Origin: Candidatus Brevefilum sp.
GTDB lineage: Bacteria > Chloroflexota > Anaerolineae > Anaerolineales > Anaerolineaceae
DNA: 5,188 nt
Reading direction: 5' to 3'
Assembly: GCA_007135845.1 (NCBI GenBank)
Contig: SLIC01000265.1
Location: 1 to 5,188 of the forward strand
The first letter of the stretch is position 1. Each line of letters opens with the position of its first letter. A model generated the notes under the pieces. It worked only from the letters and a program-made list of their open reading frames with translations, did not search any database and was not told the origin of the DNA. A program made the position numbers and the translations under genes. Positions 1 to 5,188 of this stretch are shown piece by piece.

Positions 1-1468
1 CTCGCAAATCAGCACTGCGGCTGGGGTGACGCAGCTTACGCAGCGCTTTGGCTTCGATTTGCCGCACACGCTCACGGGTGATGTTAAAATACTGGCTGAC
101 CTCTTCCAGGGTGTGATCCTGACCATCGATCAATCCAAAACGCAATTCCAGAACTTGCCGCTCTCGTTCAGATAGCGAGGTTAATGACTGGCGAACCTGG
201 ACACGCAGCATTTCCTTGGCAGCCTCATCCATTGGCGCCGAAGCTTCCTGGTCTTCAATAAAATCACCCAGGGTGCTGTTATCTTCGTCACCAACCGGCC
301 TCTCTAAGGAAATTGGTTCCTCAGCGACTTTGAGAATGTTGCTGATCTTGTCGACAGCATCCTCCCAGGCAATGATGTGAATCGGGTCAGGGGACACGTT
401 TTCCCTTAATGCATGGTGAATCGCTTCAACAGCGGCTTCGTCTAAGTATTCAGATTCAAGGGCAATTTCTTCCAGGGAGGGATCGCGTCCCAGTTCTTGG
501 GTTAAATAGCGCTGGATTCGCAAGACACGAGAAATCGATTCGTACATATGCACGGGTAAACGGATTGTGCGCGCATGCTCTGCGATATAACGGCTGATCG
601 ATTGCCGGATCCACCAGGTTGCATACGTGCTGAATTTAAACCCAAGGGTGGGGTCAAATTTCTGGATCGCTCGTAGCAACCCCAGATTGCCTTCCTGGAT
701 CAAATCGAGGAAGGCGATTCCGCGGTTCATGTAACGCTTGGCCACACTGACCACCAGGCGCAGGTTTGCCAGGGTCAGGATCTGGTTCGCTTCGCCATTC
801 CGCAGCTCAATTTCGGTGAAGTTCGCTTGCAAGACCGCCTCATCAGGTAATCTGCCCTTAAAAAAGGCTAGTCCAGGCATTCTTGGTTTTTTCTGGAGGG
901 TATCAACCAGGTCTTTAGAGATATTGAGATGTAACAAGTAGAGACACAGGTAGAATCTGAAGATCTGCCGGATCAGTTCCCGCTGTTTGTTCTCAGCAGC
1001 CCAAAAGTTTTTTTCTAAGTAGTTGCGGAAATAAGATGGCTGATCCACATGCCAATCATGGCGAAGTGCTTGGGTCTCCTGAACCACTAAGCGAACATCA
1101 GGCAAATCGAAACGGATTTTCTTCGCCATACGCTTGAGATTGGCATTAATTGCCAACAGCTCATCGAAGACCATCTGCATTAAGGCTTTATGTCCAGCCT
1201 GGTCAGTTTCAGCCAGTTTGTTTTTTAGCTCCGCCACCAGGTCTTGCGCTTTCATCCGGCTGGAAAGCCAAAACTCATCATCAGCACCCAGCAAGTCAAT
1301 CTGCCCAATTTCGCGCATATACAGCCTGACCGGATCCTCAATGCTGTCGAGGAGGCTGGCTATCCCTGGTGATTTGAAATCGGCGTTTTGGCTCTCACCA
1401 GCCGGATCACTTTTGCTCACCAGGTCACCTCTTTGTGGTGAAACTTGTCCTGGTTCTTCCTCAGTCAT
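1..1468 (-). CDS. sigA: Primary RNA polymerase sigma factor, SigA/RpoD family (3' end cut by window edge)
   Basis: This protein directs core RNA polymerase to housekeeping promoters. The frame is open for 489 codons from ATG at 1468 and runs off the left edge, probably only a few residues short of the C terminus because it stops after [13 protein letters not shown]. Region 1.2 is at about residues 42-74 ([16 protein letters not shown]). A non-conserved, probably helical segment follows at about 75-218. Region 2 is at about 219-305, with [27 protein letters not shown] and [13 protein letters not shown]. Region 3 is at about 306-388, the 3.2 finger at 383-406 ([18 protein letters not shown]), and region 4 at 430-489 with the -35-reading helix [20 protein letters not shown]. 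There is no recognisable region 1.1. The gene lies 98 bp after dnaG, the classical operon order, which supports a housekeeping role over a group 2 paralogue. An alternative GTG start at 1420 has a much better ribosome binding site. Oddities: the long insert between regions 1.2 and 2.1, extra residues in region 3, and Phe/Ser replacing the usual Tyr/Thr among the -10 readers. Confidence 0.95.
   Translation of the reverse strand, partial: MTEEEPGQVSPQRGDLVSKSDPAGESQNADFKSPGIASLLDSIEDPVRLYMREIGQIDLLGADDEFWLSSRMKAQDLVAELKNKLAETDQAGHKALMQMVFDELLAINANLKRMAKKIRFDLPDVRLVVQETQALRHDWHVDQPSYFRNYLEKNFWAAENKQRELIRQIFRFYLCLYLLHLNISKDLVDTLQKKPRMPGLAFFKGRLPDEAVLQANFTEIELRNGEANQILTLANLRLVVSVAKRYMNRGIAFLDLIQEGNLGLLRAIQKFDPTLGFKFSTYATWWIRQSISRYIAEHARTIRLPVHMYESISRVLRIQRYLTQELGRDPSLEEIALESEYLDEAAVEAIHHALRENVSPDPIHIIAWEDAVDKISNILKVAEEPISLERPVGDEDNSTLGDFIEDQEASAPMDEAAKEMLRVQVRQSLTSLSERERQVLELRFGLIDGQDHTLEEVSQYFNITRERVRQIEAKALRKLRHPSRSADLR
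1425..1432 (-). promoter_or_regulatory. Strong Shine-Dalgarno before an internal sigA GTG (alternative start)
   Basis: The minus strand reads AGAGGTGA here, then CCTG, then an in-frame GTG at 1420-1418 followed by AGC AAA AGT. The GAGG core is 7 nt from the GTG, near-ideal spacing. The upstream ATG at 1468 has only the sequence AAAGAAATC before it, with no convincing ribosome binding site. Starting at GTG would remove the first 16 residues ([16 protein letters not shown]), which match no conserved sigma region. I cannot decide between the starts from this sequence alone. Confidence 0.6.
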
Positions 1469-1474
1469 GATTTC

Positions 1475-1504
1475 TTTATAATCGTTCTATTCCATCACTT
1501 TCAA
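1475..1504 (-). promoter_or_regulatory. Predicted SigA-type promoter for sigA
   Basis: On the minus strand TTGAAA (1504-1499) is followed by an 18-nt spacer and TATAAA (1480-1475). Each hexamer matches the housekeeping consensus at five of six positions. A start point 7 nt after the -10 box would be base 1468, the A of the upstream sigA ATG. The transcript would then be either leaderless at ATG 1468 or have a 48-nt leader to the SD-preceded GTG at 1420. The sigma factor encoded here would be expected to read this promoter, so autoregulation is plausible. This is inference from sequence only. Confidence 0.6.
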
Positions 1505-1566
1505 TGTGTTAATCCCGGTTTTGTAACCGCTTAGCTTTAATTTTAACACGAGTTTATTAAAACCTT

Positions 1567-3501
1567 TTACTTACCCTTAGCGAAGGACTGGCGTAAAGCC
1601 TGGTCTAATTTTGCTCGTGCCTGGACATATTCCAGAGAAACCTGGTTGATATCAATACCAATTTCCTCGTTCTGATCCGACTCTTGGCTTTGCAGAAACA
1701 CCAATTGGTCCAACCCTTGATCAATGCGGATGCGGCGTAATCGTATGAACATATTTATCAGCGCTTCCAGTTTCGGGTCATTCGGCTGAAGGCGCCAATC
1801 TGGATAGGCATCATCAGATGCAAGCTCGCCATACGCCTCTATCATCTCACCAGGTATTCGACTTTGAATAAAGGTCAGCGGATCTTCAACCTCCTGGTCC
1901 AGGGCGTTTTGCACAAACACAAACATCTCGCGATGATCCGTATGTGAAAAATCCTCCGGATGTACACAGGCCAGCTCAAACTGACGAAAAGAACGGTCGA
2001 CAAAATGCAACAGGGTGGGATCAGAGAGCAGTGCTTGTATGCATGCGTGTTCCAATTGCCGGTGCGAGGATATGGGATCTCGCAGCGCTGGTGTAGCTGC
2101 ATCCCCCTCAGAAAAGCGAGAACCTCCCAGCGTGCCCCGTGCCGGCGGGCGCCGCCGCGATACCCGTCCAGTGAAGCCCCTCACCAGCGCGCGTTCATCG
2201 ACCTTCAACAACCTTGCCAACCGCTGCCGGTAAGCCTCCCGTTCAACACTGCCCTTGACGTCTTCAATCAGCGGCAGCACCTGGTTGGCGATTTCCTCCT
2301 TAGCCTTGGGATCATCAAAATCTTCCCGCTGGGCCAGGGTTTCCATCACATGGATTACCACGGGCTTGGCATCTTTAATCAGCTGCGCCCAGCGATCAGG
2401 ATCGTCCAGGGCGATCTCATCCGGGTCTAACCCGTCGGGGAGTGTTGTGACGCGGATATCGGCCCTGAGGCGGCCCTCAACCTGCATCAGGCCGCGGGCA
2501 TCAAACAACACCTCACCCTCACGCTCCAGGGACTCCCGGGCGATTTGCAAGCCACGCAGCGTAGCCCGTTGACCGGCAGCATCCGGATCTAGTGCCAGGA
2601 TGATCTTGCGGGTATAGCGTTTGATCAGTCGGAATTGGTCCTCCGTCAGGGCTGTACCCATGGGAGAAACACAATTCTTAAACCCGGCCTGGTACGGACC
2701 AATCACATCCAGGTAGCCCTCTACGATCACCACCTGGTCTTGCGCGCGAATATCCCGGCGGGCCATGTCGAGGCCGTATAACAAACGCCCCTTATCGAAA
2801 ACTGCTGTTTTGGGCGAGTTGAGGTATTTCGGCACATCATCCGGACGCAGAACACGCCCACCGAAGCCACACATCCGCCCCTGGTGATCGCGAATAGGGA
2901 TCACCAGGCGGTGCCTGAAGCGGTCGTACACCCCGCCGTCCTCCCGCTCGGTCACCAGGCCGGTGTTGACCAGGTCTTCCTGAGATACCTGGCGCGAGAA
3001 CATGTAATTCATCAGGGTGTCCCAAGAATCAGGTGCATAGCCGAGGGCAAAGTCATCGATTGTTTCATCCGTCAGCTTGCGCTTGTGTAAATAATCCAGC
3101 GCAGCTTTTCCTGCAGCTGTATTGCGCAATTGGTGTTGGAAAAAGGTCACCGCCATGCTGAGGATTTCACGCAGGCGTTCATTTTCCTCAACCTGTTCCT
3201 TCTGCTCGGGGGTGAATTCCTGCAGGGTCACGCCGGCGCGATCCGCCAAAAAGCGCAGGGTCTCAGGGAAATCCCAGCCCTCGCGTTTCATCACGAAATT
3301 GAAAACATCGCCGCCCTCATTGCACTGGCCAAAACAGCGCCAGGTCTGCGAGTCAGGGAACACAGCGAAGGCCGGCGTTTTCGTGTTTGTGTGAAAGGGG
3401 CAAAAACCGGAATAGTTTTTCCCGGCATGGCGCAGGTTCACCGTTTCGGAAACGACATCAACAATATCCAGCCTGGCTTTTACTTCATCAACGCTGCTCA
3501 T
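1567..3501 (-). CDS. dnaG: DNA primase DnaG
   Basis: DnaG makes the short RNA primers for lagging-strand and restart synthesis, working with the DnaB helicase. The 644-residue frame is complete. The N-terminal CHC2 zinc domain (about 1-95) has C34, H37, C56 and C60, with the second pair spaced CX3C (CFGQC) instead of the usual CX2C. The polymerase basic subdomain holds YDRFRHRLVIPIRD (192-205), CGFGGRVL (211-218) and PKYLNSP (224-230). The TOPRIM metal site has EGYLD (261-265), MGTALT (281-286) and LDPDAAG (304-310), so the catalytic Glu and DxD acidic residues are present. A basic, Gly/Pro-rich linker (about 441-476) leads to a helical C-terminal region (about 480-640) of the DnaB-binding kind. 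The protein is somewhat longer than many primases, partly from an extra stretch after TOPRIM (about 328-350). The ATG starts the canonical VDEVKARLDIVDVV opening, so the start is secure although no Shine-Dalgarno precedes it. The next gene is sigA. Confidence 0.97.
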   Translation of the reverse strand: MSSVDEVKARLDIVDVVSETVNLRHAGKNYSGFCPFHTNTKTPAFAVFPDSQTWRCFGQCNEGGDVFNFVMKREGWDFPETLRFLADRAGVTLQEFTPEQKEQVEENERLREILSMAVTFFQHQLRNTAAGKAALDYLHKRKLTDETIDDFALGYAPDSWDTLMNYMFSRQVSQEDLVNTGLVTEREDGGVYDRFRHRLVIPIRDHQGRMCGFGGRVLRPDDVPKYLNSPKTAVFDKGRLLYGLDMARRDIRAQDQVVIVEGYLDVIGPYQAGFKNCVSPMGTALTEDQFRLIKRYTRKIILALDPDAAGQRATLRGLQIARESLEREGEVLFDARGLMQVEGRLRADIRVTTLPDGLDPDEIALDDPDRWAQLIKDAKPVVIHVMETLAQREDFDDPKAKEEIANQVLPLIEDVKGSVEREAYRQRLARLLKVDERALVRGFTGRVSRRRPPARGTLGGSRFSEGDAATPALRDPISSHRQLEHACIQALLSDPTLLHFVDRSFRQFELACVHPEDFSHTDHREMFVFVQNALDQEVEDPLTFIQSRIPGEMIEAYGELASDDAYPDWRLQPNDPKLEALINMFIRLRRIRIDQGLDQLVFLQSQESDQNEEIGIDINQVSLEYVQARAKLDQALRQSFAKGK

Positions 3502-3510
3502 GGTAACTGA

Positions 3511-3540
3511 ATTATACGGGAAAAGAGGGGAATTGGTGAA
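3511..3540 (-). promoter_or_regulatory. Predicted promoter for dnaG, possibly giving a leaderless mRNA
   Basis: On the minus strand a perfect TATAAT (3516-3511) lies 9 nt before the dnaG ATG. A weaker -35 candidate, TTCACC (3540-3535, four of six matches to TTGACA), is 18 nt upstream. Transcription starting 7 nt or so after the -10 box would begin within about 2 nt of the ATG. The intervening TCAGTTACC contains no Shine-Dalgarno, which fits leaderless translation. The -35 candidate overlaps the first unit of the heptamer array. The -10 match is strong and the -35 match is modest. Confidence 0.55.
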
Positions 3541-3565
3541 TGGTGAATGGTGAAAAGTGAATGGT
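3534..3565. repeat. Heptanucleotide tandem array, TGGTGAA type
   Basis: On the plus strand TGGTGAA occurs three times head to tail (3534-3540, 3541-3547, 3548-3554), followed by a diverged AAGTGAA (3555-3561) and a partial TGGT (3562-3565). The period is exactly 7 nt. Read on the dnaG strand the unit is TTCACCA, and the last copy before the gene supplies the candidate -35 hexamer. The array resembles the short heptanucleotide repeats described from cyanobacterial intergenic DNA. Its function, if any, is unknown. Confidence 0.85.
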
Positions 3566-3606
3566 CTTTAAAGAAGGTTGTAAATTGAGTGGTGCGTAGA
3601 TGGAAA

Positions 3607-3637
3607 GGTATGAGGTAATTGGGTATTAGGTATGAGG
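3607..3637. repeat. Second heptanucleotide tandem array, GGTATKA type
   Basis: On the plus strand the units are GGTATGA (3607-3613), GGTAATT (3614-3620), one extra G, GGTATTA (3622-3628), GGTATGA (3629-3635), then GG. The first and last units are identical and the middle ones diverged. Like the first array, every unit starts with GGT and is 7 nt long, but the rest of the unit differs, so the two arrays are not simple copies of each other. Confidence 0.7.
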
Positions 3638-3737
3638 CGGTTCGTTAAATTGCATCACACATTGAGTACAGAAGCAAGTAACCTGTTAAAGATCTATCCT
3701 AAAATTGCGTAGAGCCTGGATGCATCACATCCCGTTA

Positions 3738-5188
3738 TTACCCACCGAGGGCAAGGTCAATCACTTCATCCAGCGACAGCGCCTGGCCGGCAGACCAGGC
3801 CGCCTCAGCCTGGTTGCCCAATGTCTCACGGGCAGGCGCCAGACCTGCATCAAGCTGCTCAACCTCGCTGGGGGTGAGGGGCGCACCGATTTCATCCCGC
3901 AATGAAGAGGCCGCCCCAGCCAACTGCAAGGCAAGCTGACCCACTCCCTGCAATGCGGCCAGGCGCCCGGTGTCTTCCAGCAGGTAGGCCAGGGCACTTT
4001 TGTCTCCTAACACCCGGTAGATTCCCAGGCTTTCAGCATACAAAGCCGCGGCTTCGTCGTAATTGGACTGATCGCGGGCAACATTCCCCAGGTTGTTGAG
4101 CGCATTACCGATCATCCAGCGATCGCCAATTTCCCGCTGTAGCGCTAGGGCTTCTTCCAGTGCCTGCTGGGCTTCATCCATATGTCCCTGCAACGTTGCC
4201 AGGAAACCGATGTTATTGAGAGTAACCGCAACGGCCCACCGGTCATTGACGGCGCGCCGCACTACCAGGCTGTCCGCCAGCAGGCTGCTTGCTGTGTCGA
4301 AATCGCCCTGTCGGGCCGAGACAATCGCCAGGTTGCTTAACAGCCCGCCAATTGCGGGTTGGTCATCCAATTCACGCCGAATAGCAAGGCTTTCGTTCCA
4401 CAAAGCACGGGCATTCTCGAAATCACCCTGCTGGTCTGCAACCGTGCCGCCATAATGCAGCACCTGGCCGACGCCCGCTTGGTCGTCCAGGGTTTCAAAA
4501 CCTAATTTGGCATTTTCCAGCCTGTTTTTTGCCTGGTCAAACTGACCCTGCTTGCGATAGAGTTCACCGATCTCGGCCTGGCACCAGGCCTGGCCTGGTT
4601 GATCTCCTGCATCGGTCACCAGGGATAGGGCTTGATGATACTGCTCCGCTGCGGCTTCCCACTGCCCTGTCAGTTCAAACACCTTGCCCAGTTTACGCAA
4701 CACAGCGCCGCGCTCATCTTCTGGCAGCAGCGGGACGACTTTTTGATAATATTCTATGGCCGCGTCATTGGCATAACTCGCCTGGGCTGCTTCCCCGGCA
4801 CGTAACAGGTAGCGCTGCTTTTTCTCCTGGTTCTCACTGCGCTCAAAGTGAAATGCTAACAGGTTGACCTGCTGGTCCAGGTGATCAGCAAATATTCGCT
4901 CGATTTCCAATCCAATCTGCTCGTGCAGCATCGCCCGGGTAGCATGCAGCAGGCTCTCGTAAGCCACCTCCTGGGTGATGATGTGCTTGAATAGGTAGGT
5001 TAATTCAGGTTCAGGGGTATCAAGCGGGGCGATATCTAGGTCACTGAGCACCTGCAGGTTTGCTTTGACCTGCTGATAAGACCCCAGCTGCGGGTAAGCG
5101 CCCCATACCATGGCTGCCGAGAAAAGACGTCCGATCACGCTGGCCACCTTCATCGTGATCTGCTGGCTCTCGGTCAGCTGATCCATGC
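3738..5188 (-). CDS. TPR-repeat protein, C-terminal part of a predicted multidomain ATPase/cyclase-type regulator (5' end off window)
   Basis: The frame is open to the right edge, and the ATG at 5186 is unlikely to be the true start. Its opening MDQLTESQQITMKVASVIGR aligns with a segment that in large signalling proteins (adenylate cyclase or transcriptional-regulator ATPases) follows the AAA domain, usually as a run like SRIDxLTE. The two visible bases of the preceding codon (GC) allow Arg. Residues 64-80 (YLFKHIITQEVAYESLL) and the LLRAGEAA motif (127-134) are typical of this family. Six or so TPR units of 40 residues follow (about 161-400), many with the LxNLG...QG(D/N)(F/Y)(D/E)xA pattern, then a degenerate seventh. 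The tail (SLREEIG-like, ARETLGNQAEAAW, ending DLALGG) also fits. TPRs mediate protein contacts. The sensory, ATPase or output domain is not visible, so cyclase, kinase or DNA-binding regulator cannot be told apart. It is transcribed toward dnaG but has no evident functional link to it. Confidence 0.85.
   Translation of the reverse strand, partial: MDQLTESQQITMKVASVIGRLFSAAMVWGAYPQLGSYQQVKANLQVLSDLDIAPLDTPEPELTYLFKHIITQEVAYESLLHATRAMLHEQIGLEIERIFADHLDQQVNLLAFHFERSENQEKKQRYLLRAGEAAQASYANDAAIEYYQKVVPLLPEDERGAVLRKLGKVFELTGQWEAAAEQYHQALSLVTDAGDQPGQAWCQAEIGELYRKQGQFDQAKNRLENAKLGFETLDDQAGVGQVLHYGGTVADQQGDFENARALWNESLAIRRELDDQPAIGGLLSNLAIVSARQGDFDTASSLLADSLVVRRAVNDRWAVAVTLNNIGFLATLQGHMDEAQQALEEALALQREIGDRWMIGNALNNLGNVARDQSNYDEAAALYAESLGIYRVLGDKSALAYLLEDTGRLAALQGVGQLALQLAGAASSLRDEIGAPLTPSEVEQLDAGLAPARETLGNQAEAAWSAGQALSLDEVIDLALGG
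3987..4706 (-). repeat. 120-nt-register TPR-coding repeats
   Basis: The TPR units are exactly 40 codons long and their DNA stays in phase. On the plus strand related decamers recur at 4061 (AATTGGACTG), 4181 (TATGTCCCTG), 4301 (AATCGCCCTG), 4421 (AATCACCCTG) and 4541 (ACTGACCCTG), exactly 120 nt apart. The 4301 and 4421 units share the longer TCGAAATC(G/A)CCCTG. The repeats encode the turn between TPR helices A and B (QGDF and variants). Confidence 0.8.

Larger units (their letters stand above)
3502..3737. other. Intergenic region between the TPR gene and dnaG
   Basis: This 236-bp stretch has no supportable gene on either strand. It is AT-rich compared with the flanking genes. It holds the dnaG promoter candidate next to dnaG, two heptanucleotide tandem arrays, and a short hairpin (GGATG/CATCC, 3718-3732) just past the TPR gene stop. 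That hairpin has no T-run, so no intrinsic terminator could be identified for the TPR gene and read-through into dnaG cannot be excluded. Confidence 0.7.

Noticed and set aside
1516..1529. Inverted repeat CGGTT-TTGT-AACCG between dnaG and sigA, as a terminator or operator
   Set aside because: Five-bp arms with no T-run; such short palindromes are expected by chance in an AT-rich spacer.
1541..1562. TTTTAA...TTAAAA inverted repeat directly after the dnaG stop
   Set aside because: All A/T arms of 6 bp with a 10-nt loop would form a very unstable hairpin, so it is not supportable as a terminator.
1960..2430. Plus-strand open frame of 156 codons opposite dnaG
   Set aside because: It lies wholly antisense to well-conserved dnaG codons, has no family motifs, and its residue composition looks like a reverse-strand shadow.
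3130..3510. Plus-strand open frame of 126 codons opposite the dnaG zinc domain
   Set aside because: It is antisense to the conserved N terminus of DnaG, and neither its start context nor its sequence suggests a real protein.
3651..3729. Direct repeat TGCATCACA at 3651-3659 and 3721-3729, as a target-site duplication around a small mobile element
   Set aside because: The 61 bp between the copies show no terminal inverted repeats, and a single 9-nt repeat is weak evidence.
3718..3732. Hairpin GGATG-CATCA-CATCC just after the TPR gene stop, as a terminator
   Set aside because: The stem is only 5 bp and no T-run follows on the minus strand.
4093..4455. Plus-strand open frame opposite the TPR repeats
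   Set aside because: Its apparent internal repetition mirrors the 120-nt TPR repeats on the other strand, so it is a shadow.

Overview
The window carries three genes, all on the minus strand. In transcription order they are the 3' part of a large TPR-containing ATPase/cyclase-type protein (3738 to the right edge, 5' end off the window), DNA primase dnaG (1567-3501), and an almost complete primary sigma factor of the SigA/RpoD family (1-1468, last few codons off the left edge). No RNA genes, insertion sequences, CRISPR arrays or plus-strand genes could be supported. Plus-strand open frames are shadows of these three genes.

The dnaG-sigA pair is the core of the widespread macromolecular synthesis operon (rpsU-dnaG-rpoD in Escherichia coli). 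Here rpsU is absent and the upstream neighbour is an unrelated TPR protein. Three things fit the phylum Chloroflexi (Chloroflexota), probably an Anaerolineae-like lineage: the style of the DnaG and sigma sequences (extra segments in TOPRIM and in sigma region 3, a CX3C zinc knuckle), a regulator-type TPR protein of the kind abundant there, and a base composition near half GC. This placement is from memory of family sequences, not from a search.

Layout, right to left. 5188-3738 holds the TPR protein: a post-ATPase helical segment, about six 40-residue repeats in a 120-nt register, and a C-terminal tail typical of the family. 3737-3502 is a 236-bp intergenic region with two different heptanucleotide tandem arrays and a promoter-like TATAAT just 9 nt before the dnaG start. 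3501-1567 is dnaG. 1566-1469 is a 98-bp AT-rich gap with a good promoter (TTGAAA, 18-nt spacer, TATAAA) whose predicted start point falls on the A of the upstream sigA ATG. 1468-1 is sigA.

Functionally, primase makes RNA primers for replication and SigA directs RNA polymerase to housekeeping promoters, so two core information-processing genes sit together, each with its own promoter-like sequence. The region looks mostly like ordinary core genome. I see no undescribed multi-gene system. The most interesting points are the possible leaderless starts of both genes, the competing internal SD-GTG start in sigA, the unusual inserts in the sigma factor, and the paired heptamer arrays.
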